Shown piece after piece: positions 37,175 through 50,200 of a stretch of 64,000 nucleotides of DNA. This DNA is from Diploscapter coronatus (Eukaryota; Nematoda; Chromadorea; Rhabditida; Rhabditidae): contig OZ038423.1 of the NCBI GenBank assembly GCA_964036155.1, positions 33,619,249 through 33,683,248 on the forward strand. The letters are read 5' to 3'. The position numbers were made by a program, and so were the translations under genes. A model generated the notes under the pieces. That model saw only the letters and a list, made by a program, of their open reading frames with translations. It searched no databases and was not told the DNA's origin. Each line of letters begins with the position of its first letter. The first letter of the stretch is position 1.

Positions 37175-38584
37175 CTATTCAGCAACCTCTGCCTGCTTCA
37201 CTTGTTCCCTCTTCCTCTGTCTTTCCAATTCAGCCCAGGGATTGCAGGTCATCGCGGGAATCACGTAGTCTTTCACCGTGTACATCGAGTCGTCCTGCTG
37301 AAATTTATTTCGTTTTTATTTTGAAAAATTATTGGATTGGAAAATAAATGCCGCAACCTGTTATTATTGATTGGAGAGAACGTCGATATTAAAAAATTAC
37401 GCTATTCGTCTCGTTTCTCTTCTACGTGACTCGCTATTTCACTCCAAATTCGAATTCTAATTGCTGCATAAGTACCGAATTTGCTCTCCAATCAGCGATA
37501 GTAAAATACAAAGGAAAGTTGTAAAATGAATTATCGCTCAACCTTAACGGCAAAATTTCATGTTAGATTTCACAAATGAATAAGTTTGCCAAAAGTTCGG
37601 CAATAAAATCTGTATAATTGAATTTGCAGCAGATAAGTCTCCAATTCATGCATTTCATCAGAAAAAATCAAATTTTCAAAGGAATTATCCTGAAATCATC
37701 CTCTAGCCTTTTCTTTTTACCTTTCCACGAGCCTGTCCTCCACCTCTGTTCTGCCCCTGATATCCCTGCTGCTGCTGATAGTTTCCTCTCCAGTTTTGTC
37801 GGTTTCCTCTTCCATATCCTTGTGCTTGTCCATTTCCTCTCCATCCCTGTCCTTGCCATTCATTGTGATGGCCTCTGCCTCTGCCTCGATGCTGGAACCC
37901 CCCTCTATGCTGTTGTTGTCCATAGTTCTGGAATGACTGATGAGGTTGAGGCGGATCGTAGGGGCTCGACATATTCGCGTAGAAGTTTCCTCGGCCTAAA
38001 AATTGATACTTAGAGACATGTACACATTGTCTTTACAAAAAAAATCTTGAGCTAGACTCGCGCTGTTTTTCTCTAGCATCTCTATCTCGCTCTGCGCATG
38101 AGGAACAGCTAAAAAACCCATCTGACGTTCACCACAAAATGACCCGCTGTGGTTGAGTGGTGTTTTTTTGTAAAGGTAATGCGCATGCGTTAGAAATTAA
38201 TCTTCGTGAAGTAAGCCGTGAAAAAATACGAATTTCAGAAAAGAATCGAAAAGCGATGACGGAATCGGGCCTATCCAATATTCACTTTTCTGGGGTAAAC
38301 ATGGATAAATCTCGAAGATTCCTTGCCAAAACTAATAGTTCTAAATTTAACACTTCTCTTAAGAAAAGTTGATAATAGAATTTTTTGAAAAGACGAAATC
38401 AAAGAGTTTCCCAGATTTTCTGAAATTCCATTCCATAAGCGTCCCAAAAATGAATACCTCTGTAACCTCCACCTCCTCTGTTGTGGTGCGGCCTGCCATG
38501 TCCCCAGCTGCCTCTTCCTTGTCCTCCTGCATTCGAGTGACTCGGCTGCGGCTGCATGCTCCGATCATTTGGGTCCTCCCACAT
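37175..38584 (-). CDS. MPLKIP/TTDN1-like Gly-rich protein
   Basis: Three exons on the minus strand (38584-38458, 37995-37721, 37297-37175) join in phase to give 174 residues, against 179 in human MPLKIP. The first two-thirds is a low-complexity Gly/Gln/Arg/His region with RGG-like repeats (HRGGFQHRGRGRGHHNEW, YGRGNRQNWRGNY). The C-terminal block VKDYVIPAMTCNPWAELERQ resembles the only conserved part of MPLKIP, the Y-x-x-P-[SA]-M-x-x-[DN]-PW-A-x-LE motif. In humans this protein is nuclear, binds the lariat debranching enzyme DBR1, and is mutated in non-photosensitive trichothiodystrophy. CTTTTAG just before the first exon fits trans-splicing. Assignment rests mainly on the short C-terminal motif and length. 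Confidence 0.6.
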
Positions 38585-39142
38585 TTCCTTCTTCTAAAAG
38601 AATTCAATTATTCTTCGACAACAAACTTTGTCATCTCATTGTCGGTTGCTACCAAAAATTCTACGAAATCGGTGCTTTCATCCCGATTTCTCATGACAGC
38701 GACAACGATCGAAAAACTTGGTCGCCGAAACATCAACAAGAATCGATAAAATTTCGAAAAAAAAATAACGAAATTCGCGAGAAAATAGCAATGCTTTGCT
38801 TGCAACGCCACATCGCATACTGACAGAGTAATAATATGCCAATGCACAAGTGCAAGCAGCCCTTGTCTTTCTGAATTTCCTCCTTTCGCCCTCTCTTCTC
38901 TCACAAATCGAACCATCACTCATGTCAGGTCATTTCCCATTTCCATTCAATTCCACCCCATTTGTCAATTCACTCTTATTTCATATTGATCCTTCAACTG
39001 CCGAATATCAATCGACACTCGTCGTTTTGTCAATTTTCAAAATTCTCCCTCTTCTTTTGTTGAAATTTTGAACTTGATAAAAGATCGACTTAAAGTGCAG
39101 ACTGATATTTTCGTGATTTGTGTAATTTAAAAAATTGTAGCA

Positions 39143-40110
39143 ATGTCCCGTGCAGTGGTGGCCTACTTCCAGCGGTACTCGGCTCAGGAGTGGCGCAACT
39201 ACTTTCTCTCCACGCATTTCTGGGGGTAAGACTTTTGAATCGTGAAAAATGTCTCAAAATTCAATTTGAAATTTTAGACCGGTCGCCAACTGGGGCCTGC
39301 CGTTGGCTGCTATCGCTGATTTGAAGGTTGGTTTTTTTGCTAAATAAAGTCTGGAGAAGTGGAAGGAAGGAATATTCTGCCCAAGAAAAAATAGTCTGCA
39401 TTCTAGAACTATCAGAAATTTCTTTGGGAAGTTATTAAAAAGGTATTCCTCAAATTTACGATGACTTTCTACCCAACATTCAAGAACCCTACAGTAATCC
39501 TAATGCTAATTTGGAGCTTACTGTAAAACTCACCAGTTCACCATGGTCATAATTTGCAGAATTCATCAGGATTTAGGATTAGGGAGTGTAGAGAAAAGAA
39601 AAAGAACTGATGGATTTTAAATGGTGCTCACAGCGAGTTAGGGAATTGTACAGGAAGTCTTAGTTTTGTTTTAGAAGAACCCGGACATGATATCTGGGAA
39701 CATGACGACGGCGCTGTGCATCTACTCGTCGGTGTTCATGCGCTTTGCCTGGCACGTTCAGCCCAGGAATCTGCTCCTCTTCGCCTGTCACTGCACCAAT
39801 TTTACCGCTCAGCTTGGACAAGTGGGATTTTTCGTTCAATTATTATAAAATGTCTACAAAATCTAAATTTCAATTCTTTTTTGCAAAATACTCATTCCAT
39901 CACATTATTGATCTATTTTTTTAATTGTTAAAGAAGAAAAGCTCAAAAAGTCAGATCTTTGAAAAAAAAATCATGTTCTAGTTATCCCGTTACCTGAACC
40001 ACAACGTGTTCCATTTCGTGGAGGACCCGATTGCAAAAGAACAGCGACTCGAAAGAGAGAGACGTTTGAAGGAGGCTGAACAGAAGCAAGAACAGGAAGG
40101 AAAGAAATAG
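39143..40110 (+). CDS. mpc-1: Mitochondrial pyruvate carrier 1
   Basis: MPC1 forms a heterodimer with MPC2 in the inner mitochondrial membrane and imports pyruvate. Exons 39143-39225, 39278-39326, 39675-39821 and 39982-40110 give 135 residues. Family blocks are in order: an amphipathic N-terminus ([20 protein letters not shown]), [11 protein letters not shown] with the family's WG, the [20 protein letters not shown] transmembrane helix, [18 protein letters not shown] and NFTAQL. The C-terminal extension is charged and probably coiled ([16 protein letters not shown]) and longer than in vertebrates. An ATTGTAG acceptor-like site two bases before the ATG supports the start and trans-splicing. 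The MPC2 partner is not in this window. Confidence 0.95.
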
Positions 40111-41267
40111 TTGACTAAATGAAGCCTAATCAGGAAAGGTACAATTATCTTTTAGACTTATTTATAAAAAAAATTATGAAATTCAAGTGCCTTCATTAGA
40201 AATTTGAAAACTACTTACTTTTCAAGTAAGACGAGTGTGTACTTTTTGAAAATCAAGATTTTTTTTCAAATGAAACCACACACTTCCGTAGAAAATAGTG
40301 ATTCTATCAGATTTGGAATAATTTGAATTCTTTGAAAAAAGCTCAAATCATTTCAAAACAAGAGTATCTTAGAGTCTAGTCGCTCGTCTTATGTATTCTT
40401 CTTTTTCCAAATTAGGACCAGGTGAATTTGCCAAAATTTTGCTAGTTTGTCAAAGCTATGTTCAGTTATCCTTAATTTTGGTTTTTACAAAAACAGGGCT
40501 CAAATCGTATAATTTTATTTCGGAAAACAAAGTTAATTTTTAAATTCTAGAAAATTTGTGCACTTCAAATAATCGTTCACGGGTTCTTAGACCGTTTGCT
40601 TCTAGAAAGATCACTTTCTCAAATAAATTCTTTATTTTTTCTCGAAAGAATTGAAATTCAAATTTCTGAATTTCCAGCAAATAAAATAAAGCAAAAAAAG
40701 GTTTACTGTATTATACACCGCCGATACACCGACACCGGATTCTAAGGTGAGAGAGTGTAAGCAAAGGGAAGAAATAAAAAAATAAAAAAAGAGCCGGTGT
40801 CTTTTACAGACAGTGTCGGTGTTCCGGCGGTGTATAATAGAAGAGTCCAAAAATAATAAAATGATGATCATATACAAAGAATGAGATCTTATGTCTCTAA
40901 ACAAGATAATTCTACAAGAACTTCTTACCCGGAAAAACAAAAAATGAAGTTAGGCTTGATTGTAAAAGAAAATCGCTAAACAGTTTTAAATATTCCATTA
41001 GAAACCAAACTGTTTAGCCAATTCGTAGCAAAGAAAATCGAGAAAAAATACAGGAATTTGATGACTTCAAACATTTTGGTGAAGAGGAGAAAATCAAAAA
41101 AGATCCACGTTGAAATTGTCATTTTTGACAATTTGGAAATTAGAAGAAACAAAAAAGAAATGCAAAATTTTCTTCTAATTCCCATTCTCATTTACCCGCT
41201 TTGTTTCGGCACCGTTGTCCATACTCCATTCATTCCTTCTTTCGTTTCTTGTTCTGCCCTAGCGGCT
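40111..41267. other. Convergent intergenic region MPC1/PDS5
   Basis: Apart from the MITE at 40709-40839, no gene is supported. Several short open frames here run in A/T-rich sequence and lack splice context. Confidence 0.55.
40709..40839. mobile_element. 131-bp MITE with 'tattatacaccgccg' ends
   Basis: Tattatacaccgccgatacaccgacaccgg on the left pairs with ccggtgtc...gtgtcggtgttccggcggtgtataata on the right. It is non-coding and lies between the convergent MPC1 and PDS5 3' ends. Confidence 0.75.
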
Positions 41268-44200
41268 TCACAATTCCAATTCCGCCTCGCCGTACTCATC
41301 TTCTGCATTTTCTGCCTCGTGCATTTGCTCATCTGTCTGCTCCTGCTGCTCCGCTCTTCTGGCTCGTTTCGACACTGGCATCCTTCTGCAATGTTTTCTC
41401 ATGAAAAAAAATAAGAAAATCGAAAGTAAGAATTTTTGTAAAAATAGATTCTTTGCAATAAAGAGCACTCGTTCAATCATTTTTCATGCAAAAGGCTCTA
41501 CATCCAAATAAATCCAATTTGTTTCGAAAGCCTCCAAGACAAATAGATTGTGAAATTGCAGAGAAAGAATAATTTGAAATCGCAAATTTTGTCATTTTGA
41601 TATGAAAAAAGAACCTCACCCAGGAGTATTCTCCTCATCGCATTCTTCGCCACCACCCTGCCTGGTCCTCCTTCTTCTTTGTCTGCCACTGCGGGGAGTT
41701 TCCTCTTCTTCTTCTTTTTTTTCTTCTTCTTCATTCAAATCATCCATTCGCGAGCTTCTTCTTCGACGTCCTCTGTCACTTCTGCAATAATATCAACTCG
41801 TATTCTTTATTCAAAAGTTCGCGAATTTTTCATAAAAATAAAATAAAATAAATTTATTTATTTTAGTTCGGACTTATTATCAACACGCAAAAAACGATAA
41901 TTTGATCATAGAGGGCTATACAGGTGAATGAAACTTTTTTCATTCCTTCGAAGAAATAGCGCAAACAATGTAGAGTTAGAGGATTTCCTCTGCATTCTCT
42001 AGCCCTCGACGACCGCTTTCTTTCGCGTTATAAATAATGAAAAGCTTAAAATATGCATGATTTTTAATGTTTTAATCCAAAGCTAAGTTGAAGCTATAAG
42101 GAAATATCATGAAGCGCGGGTTTTTCTTCTTTACAAACGCTAGCCTTCCCCGAAACATTTGAAAATTTCTCAGAAAGAAGCAAACAATTCAGAAATGTTT
42201 TACCTGCTGGACATCCTCCTTCTCCTGCTCTGTGTGGTATCAGCCCTTCTGATGCTCTTCTCTTCCTCCTCATCTTCGACCTCGAAATCGTCGTCCTCAT
42301 CTGCATCTTGATGCGCTCTGCGAAGCTTCTGCTTCTTTCTGAAAAATCAATAGATTCATTTTTTCGAGAATTGCATGGAAAAGTTGAACGGATTTGAGAA
42401 AATTGGCTTCCTGTAAAATTCATCATGGTTTAGGGTTAGGAATGCAGGAAAAAGCAAATAACTGGCAAATTTTACAGGTCGGAAAATTTCAAACTGCTTT
42501 AACTGCATAAAATGGGATAGTTCTGATCGAAAGAGAAAGATCATGCCATCTTTTCCGCCTCTCAATTAGGCAACTCATCTCATTCATGAGGTTAATCACG
42601 ATTTGAAATTTCCCAAGTTTGAAGTTGAATTTGAAAGACTCATTTCTATAATGTTCACCAATGGAGAAAATGCCTACTTGGCGGGTGGCTTATGGTCGTG
42701 CTTCGCGTACTCCAGCAGTTCGTCGGACGCGTATTGCTGAAATTTTGCAATAAATTTGCTTTTAATTTTAGAAGAAGTTCAGTGGGATTTCTTACTACAA
42801 AATGATGGCAACCTGGAAAAGTAGTTGTATCGTTGTTAACAAAGTAGTTAGAAAGAGGATATTTTCCCTAACAAATTCTATACGAATTCACATGGAACTA
42901 CTTTTTCGAGCTGTCATAAATGTTTATTCATTCTTGAAAACGAATTCCACTTTCTTATGCAAGTATTTCAAATGCTTCTTTCTTTCCAAAAAAACAAGAT
43001 CTTCAAATTTTCAAAATTTGTTCATATTGGTCACATCTATCTCATTGCCATATTGGCTGAATTTTTCAAGAAATGTGTCCGGATCCACGAAACTCTGGAA
43101 GTCCTTCCTATACGAACTCGCCAGTGGAGATAAGATTCTTATAAGAAGCTTTCGGAGGATCTGAGAGTTTCGTGGATCCGAGGGCACTGAATTTTCAAAC
43201 TGTCTTACCTGATTGGGATCAGAATTCTTGAGCGGCGCGAAGAAGGCCTTCATGAGGAAGACTTTCTCGTTGCCCTCCTGTCCCGCGGTGATGCGCGTCT
43301 TCCTCTCGTTCAGCTGCAGCATCACGTCGCATAGAATCCAGATTTTCTACAAACCAGAGGCAATTATTCGAATTTCAGCATCAATTAGATGATATCGAAT
43401 TTTCGATTTCTTATTCTTTATTGTCTTAGTCAAATAGAGAAAAAGTTCGTTAGTTAAATTACGGGGCGTTTACGCGAATGTTTGCGAACATGCGCACAAC
43501 AGTCAATTGATTTACTTTCACTTGCGGTTGATAACAATCAGCTGTGCGGAATTGAGAGTCGAAATTCCGCACATCAAATGGCCGTTGTGCGCATGTCCGT
43601 AGACTTCGCGTAATAACCTCGCTATTTAACAAATGAACCTTTTCTCTATTTGATTAGGCAATAAATCTTCATTGTTCGTATCCTAACATTTCATTTTAGC
43701 AAGCCTTAGGAGGTGCAAAATCATAGCTTTGAATTTTATTTTTCGAATAAGAATGAATGAAATTTGCATATTTGATCAGAAAAGAGATTTACCTTGGCAG
43801 ACTCCCAGAGTTTCTCTTGCTTCTCCACTAGGGGCATTTGCTCTTCGTTGAAGGTTGCCAGATGCTGAGAAATCAGTTTGTCGCCCATGTGTTTCATCTG
43901 AAAAATGGTATCGATCATGAATTAAGGAGGGAGTTTTGGTGTTTTATATAAACTTCTAAATGTTTCTCACGTGAAGCATCATCCGTCGAACGAACCTGCC
44001 CACGTGCTTTCTGTAATCGGGGATGGTGTCTTCGTAGAGGTCGAGTAGCAGCTGGTAGAGTGTCCGCAGAAGTCTACAAATTTGAGGCTGAGTAATTTTT
44101 CTCCCAAACGCTGTTCCTAGAGATGTTTTCTTTCCGCGTTTTGAGAAGAAAGATTACGCAAAAAATTGATAATCGAAATCCTCATTTAAATCAATAGGTT

Positions 44201-47200
44201 ATCAAAAATATACATTTCGCAAGAAAATATCGACCACAATCGATCGATTTCCTTGTGTTTCTGCCCATAGTTATTTCGAGATCAAATTTAGAGTCCCTTT
44301 CCGAGTATTTCACTCTAAACGCGAAAATAGTGCTACGAAGATGAAAAGTGAGTGGAATTTTTTCATTTCCTCGGAATTTTTCTAAAATGTAACTTACCCG
44401 ACGTAGAGCTTCAAGTCCTCAGAAATATGCACATGAGGGATCAGGTAGATGGTGTAGGGCAGCACGTATTCGGGACGGAACAAAGAGAAGTAGCCTGCAA
44501 ATTCAATCATCGTTTGATAATTCAAAACAGAATTTAGAAAAAAATTAATCAGGCTCAAAACAGATTATTTTTCTCTGAAATAGAGAATAAAATATGCTGA
44601 TCTCATAAAGTAAATCTCCTGTGTGACAACTAATCAAATCTAGTTGATATCTTATTTGCAAGAACAATTTTTTCCTTATATGCGAAATTTTTCTCCAGCC
44701 CCTTTGCAAAAATTCTTCTTTAAAATTGCTTGTCTCCAGTTATTCATGATTTTGACTTAAATATTTGAAAGATGTTTCTAAATACTCAGTGTTACTTGCT
44801 CTCTCGTCACATTTGTCATAGACCTTCTTCAATTCGCTCAGGCAGCTCATCACGCATTCGTCACTCTGATTCATGTACCTGCAAAGAGTCGTTTCTCATT
44901 TTTATCCATTCGGTTTTATAAGGAAAGTTTAGGCAGCCGTTTTATAATAGGCCATAGGGCAATAGAGTCCTTCGTCTCTTTTACAACTAGATGACAGCTT
45001 TTCACAGTACTCTTACCCCTACAGCCTATTAAAACCCAGGCATTTAATAAATAGTGTGGAGGACGAAATTATTGCTGAAAGAGAAAATATTTTTTGAGCT
45101 TTCTAGGGATTCATTAAATGAAATTTTTCATCATTTAGTTTTGCAGGGAAATACAAAAATTATCTCGTCACTTTCCAAAACTCAAAAACCAGTTCATTTC
45201 AAATAACAATTCTTATTTAAAAGTAAATAAGTCCAAGTCTAATTTTAGTTTGATGCCATCTTTAAGCAGACACATCAGCGCTTAAGTCAGATAAAATCCT
45301 ATTGCGTGCCTCGTTGTGTATCAATTTTCCATAGAAATTTGTGCCTGCGTACCCCTTCTCCTATATTTTTTATTTTGGGTAAAAAGCTGACTAGGTCTGT
45401 CTTTAAGTGTTAAGAAAAGAAAGACAAACTCTTTAGCATCATCGAGTTCTTCCTTGTCCTTGTGATGGATGCTGTGCAGGTACTTGGGATACAGATGACC
45501 GAGCGACAGACAGGCCACTCCGAATGGACCGATTCTGCAACCATTCCAACATGATATTTGAGAAGTCGGAATTTACAGAAAGTCTTGCTTTTTCATTTTT
45601 ATAAGCATCATCTTAATTTCGAACTGAACGAATTTTCCAAGTATCCGAGTTTTTGTACATTTCTAAACAAATTTCTTAGAAGATCCACTAAATATTATTT
45701 TCCATCAACTTTTTTTTTTCAAAATCTTAACAAAGATGATGTAAAACGATCAACTTCAACCATGAAAAAGATTAAATTTTGCAATAGCTAAAACATTAAA
45801 ATTGACATACTTCTTCCTATGGACACCATTCAAGATCTTGTTTTGGTAGGCCTTGCGAATTCCCAAGGGAACTGCCTAAAATGCTATTATCAATTGGTAT
45901 CAATCGTTTTTCAAATTTATTTTTACTATAGCGAGATTTAAATTGGTAAACTGACAATGCGTACCCCTGTTATGTATCAGTTTTCTAGAAAGTTTGTTCA
46001 TGTTTGAATGATGTGAGGAATGGAAATAGCCTACCAGCGAGAGCCTGGAGATCCTCTGAACGATGGACGGATTGAGGTGCTTCTGGACGACGGGCACGGC
46101 GATGTTCTTCAGCAGCAGGACCGACGTGTACACGGTCATGTACACGTCCTCCACTTCTCTGTAAATCAGTCAAATCATTTGACACTCAGAAAATATCTTT
46201 TAAATTTGCAAAAAACAGCTTCGAAACTTCTGTATGAATTGACAATGTTTAACAGTTGTTTTCATTTTCATAGCTTATTAGTAAAGAGAGCTTCAGACAT
46301 CATTGAAATATCACTCAAATTCCCACCTTGTATTAGTGAGGATATTCTCCTGGTATTGCATGTTCATGTCGTCATCGCGCTGAAGTGTGTGGTCGCGAAT
46401 GTACTAAAACAATTTGAAATAAAAAAAGTTAATTTATGAAATACTCATGACAGTTTGACCAAGACAATCTCAAACTCACATCGATAATGAATTCCATCAT
46501 GTCGTCGTAGTTCTCGGCGCTGCCTGGCTGACGCGGTCTGCGTGACTCGTTCACGAAGAAGCTCATCGTGAAGCGCTGCATTTCCGACTGAAAAAGGCAA
46601 ATTCGACAATTTTTGAGAGACAAATTAGAGGTAAAATGGAAACTTTTGTCAAAATAGCCCTAGTTTAATTTCACCACAGTTCATCTTAGAGCACGATGAT
46701 ATTTCAAGAAGATAAAAAGTATGCATTCAAATGCAATGAATTTGTGCAGGATGATTTTCGGGATAAAAAAATATATATTCCAAATGCAAGGTTTATCGAC
46801 TTTCTTCCAATTTTACAATAAAACATTTTTAAAAATTTTGCCTACTAGAGTGATGATTTCCGGCGCGATTTTGATGAGCTCGTCCTTGCAGAAGATCTGG
46901 GCTATCTCCACATCAGGGATGTCTCTGCCAAGTCGCTCGGCCTTACCCTTCAGCACCTCAAAATTTGGCTCAATATTTAAACTGTTCGGAAATTTTGAAA
47001 ACTCACATTTTGGTAGTACATGCACCAGGCGTAGACGCACTCTCTGATTTCCGGATCGTCGTAGAAGCGCGTGTAGATTTGGAGAAGGGCCTGGAATTGA
47101 GATCCAAAACTACTAATATGTCTGTCTCTGTCATCCGTATGCGAATGAAGGTAGTCGATTCTAACATCATTTTTGTCTTTGCAAAATCATGCAACTATGA

Positions 47201-50200
47201 AATAATTGAGGATTATCTAACCCTGAGCGCTCCCGTGCTGCTTTCCTTGTCGAGTCCGATGAGGCTCGTTAGCTGACCGTACTTGTGCTCGTTCGTGGCG
47301 AGCTGAAAATTCCCATTCTTGAACACTTTTCCGATATGAAAGGGCGAAATTTCTATTTGAATTTTCAAGTAAGTCTTTCACGACTATTTCTAAACTTTTG
47401 AAGTCTTCATTTCCAAACGATTTTCCTCACGGATGTTCAAATTCCAGAAAAATGTCCTACGTCGCACTCCCCGATGAGCTCCTTGAACGCCTCGATCTTT
47501 TCCATGTCCGAAGTAACGATGAAGTTGAACATGTTCACCGCGGCCAGGGGCACTTTTCGGCACCCGAATTCTGGCGTCAAGATCAGCTGGGCGACTTCCT
47601 AAAATGACACTTTTTCCTGACTCGTAAAAATACAATAAGAATGTTATAGTAATGAAATTCCTGAAAAGTTCAAGTAGTTTGAAGATGAAAGCGCTGATGA
47701 AAAATGGGAAAATATAGTAATTTCAAGAAAAACCGAACATCGATAGCAAAATACGGTTTTTTTTCTAAAGGACTGTAACATTATCATTCAATCTTACTTT
47801 CTTGAATGACGCGTACCAGTAGAATAGGTGAAGCGTGTTGTCGTGCACCGACCTGCTCACGACCGACGAGAGGCAGTCCATTCCTTTGATCACTGAAAAT
47901 TAATCAATTTTAGTTTGATATTTTTCATTTTCGAAAAATAGCAACCATGAAGATGTACTGAATTCCCGAAATTCCATTATCATTTTCCCTCGTAAAATTT
48001 GAAAAAAAAAAAAATTCAAATTATTCATGAAAATAGAGGAAAATCTGTCAAAAACTGACTGAAGAACTGTTTATTGCCGCCCATGTTGTTGCGTGTGATG
48101 AAGCAGTGGAAAATGGCGAAGATCGTGTCCTCGTCCAGCAACAATTTAGACTCGTAGCGACACAGCGTCTGGAAATGACTCAATTACTTTGAGCGGAACT
48201 AACACATAGAGAATGGAGAAAAAGTGCTATGCATTATCTTGTATTGCCGAAACTTCGTCAAGATTCTGACAAATTTAAGGCTACAGAAGAAAAATATTAG
48301 GTTGATGCATTCCTGTTTTCCGATTTGTGCGAAACAGTTCAACAGAACATAACTTTATTGGCTAACAAGGATATTAGATGAAATATTCGCCATCGCTGTC
48401 CACAGTCTTCTGCCAGCGACTGGGCAGCTTACGGATTCCCTCGCCGTACCAAGCGGGCTGCTTGGAGGCGAAGTAGGTCTTCAACCATGCGTCGACCTCC
48501 GCGCGGTTCTTGAAGTGTGTCTCGCCAAGGACTCGCTGCATGTCCGAGAAGAGCCAGTAGTCGCTAGGTGCCATGTCGGGCGAGCAGGGAGCATGGGGTA
48601 CAATGTGCCATCCGAACGTTGTCAGCTCCTTTTTCACTTGTTTACACACATGAGGGCGGGCGTTGTCGTGGAGAAAGTGAAGACGACCTCGTAGCCAGGG
48701 AGTGGATTGGACGTGAGCCTTCAAGTCTCTCAGCTGGCGAGCGTAGACATCACCCGTGATCGTCGTACCCTCGGGTAGCAGCTCCCAGTAGATGGGGCCT
48801 TGGACGCCCCACCATACGGATAGCATCACCTTCTTCTGGTGCGTTTCGTCTTTGGCGACGGGTTCCGGCTGATCCTCCTTGTCCACCCACTGGGCACGTC
48901 TCACAATGTGATGGTAGACGATCCATTTCTCATCTCCCGTTATGAGATTGTCCAGTCAGGCCGTCGTCCTTTCGTATGTAAGAAGACTCATTGCTGTGTC
49001 AACTCGACAATTCTTGTTCTTGTCGCTCAAGACGTGGGGAATCCAACGGCCCAACTTTCGTACCTTGCCGAGCTTCTTCAGTCCTTGAACGACAGTTGCC
49101 TGTCTACTCCGAGAGTCTGCGCCATTTCTTGCGTAGTAGCGAATGGCTCCCCTTCGACTGTGCTGCGCAGCAAATCCAAATCCATCACTCGTGCAGGTTG
49201 CGACCTCTCCTCGTCTTCGAGACTGTAGTTGTGGGCCTCGAATCGTTTGAACCAATTGCGTACTGTGTGCTCGGAGGGGACTTCCTGGGGATATACTCGG
49301 GCCAGTTGACGGTGGGTCTCGGGTGGTTTGGTGCCAGAGAGGAAGAGAAATAACATTACGCTGCGTATGTGGACACTGTTTGGGTGGAATCGATGAGGCA
49401 TTGTGGGAACTAGACTGCTCACTAGCTGGTTGTGGCACTGCGACTGATAAGAGGGAGGGACAAGTTGTTTATATTATAGAGCACAGTGGTTGTTGTCGCG
49501 GTCGGCCGCAGAGGGGAGGGAGCAAAGTACACATATCAAAAACGGAAAACAGGAATGCATCAACCTAATAGAAACAGCAACACTGTGCAAAGATGGAATT
49601 GCAGCAGGAACTTCACGAAATTAAAATGAATATCATCAGAATTTTTGACAACCTAAAATCTCTTGCAAAAACTCACCTCGAGGAAGACCAGCTCCTTTTT
49701 GAGATCGAAGAAGGCGTCCTCGACAGTCAAGTGCAGGGCCATGATCATCGAGTTGGTTAGGTGCTGTAGAAGGTGCTGAAAATGGCATTTTTAAATTTTG
49801 TCTCTCAAAATAGCATAAAAACAGACTTGTAACTTTGTCTGAAAATTGTAACTGAAATTGCATTGTAAAAATAGGCAACAGTATCGAACTGCAGTTGTTT
49901 TCTTGAATCTGTGAAAATGCAACTCTTCAAGTATTTTATACGATCTCTATCTCTCTCAAAATCATATTATTGTCCTCTAGCAATAACTTTATGATATTTA
50001 AATGACTATGATTTGTAAGGTTTTTTTCGAAATGTTTTTTCATATCTTTCATTTTTCCAAATTCAATTCTTTACCCACCTTGATGAAATCCTTATCAATG
50101 TTGAATGGCCTAATGAGCTCCATCAGCCTTCTGAACATTTCCTTCTCCTCGCCGGTTCGATTGAACACCTTCTGCACTTGCTCCCAGATTTCTGTCTGGA

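Noticed and set aside
37618..38013. 131-codon plus-strand frame
   Set aside because: It is the antisense shadow of the Gly-rich exon of the MPLKIP-like gene, whose minus-strand exons join in phase.
43011..43164. Extension of the PDS5 exon through 43180-43011
   Set aside because: The frame continues past a clear donor after KNSDPNQ. The extra sequence is intronic and part of an inverted tctcgtggatcc-type repeat.
44936..45035. Imperfect inverted repeat around ataggcc...cctatt
   Set aside because: Pairing is weak and interrupted, and the boundaries could not be defined.
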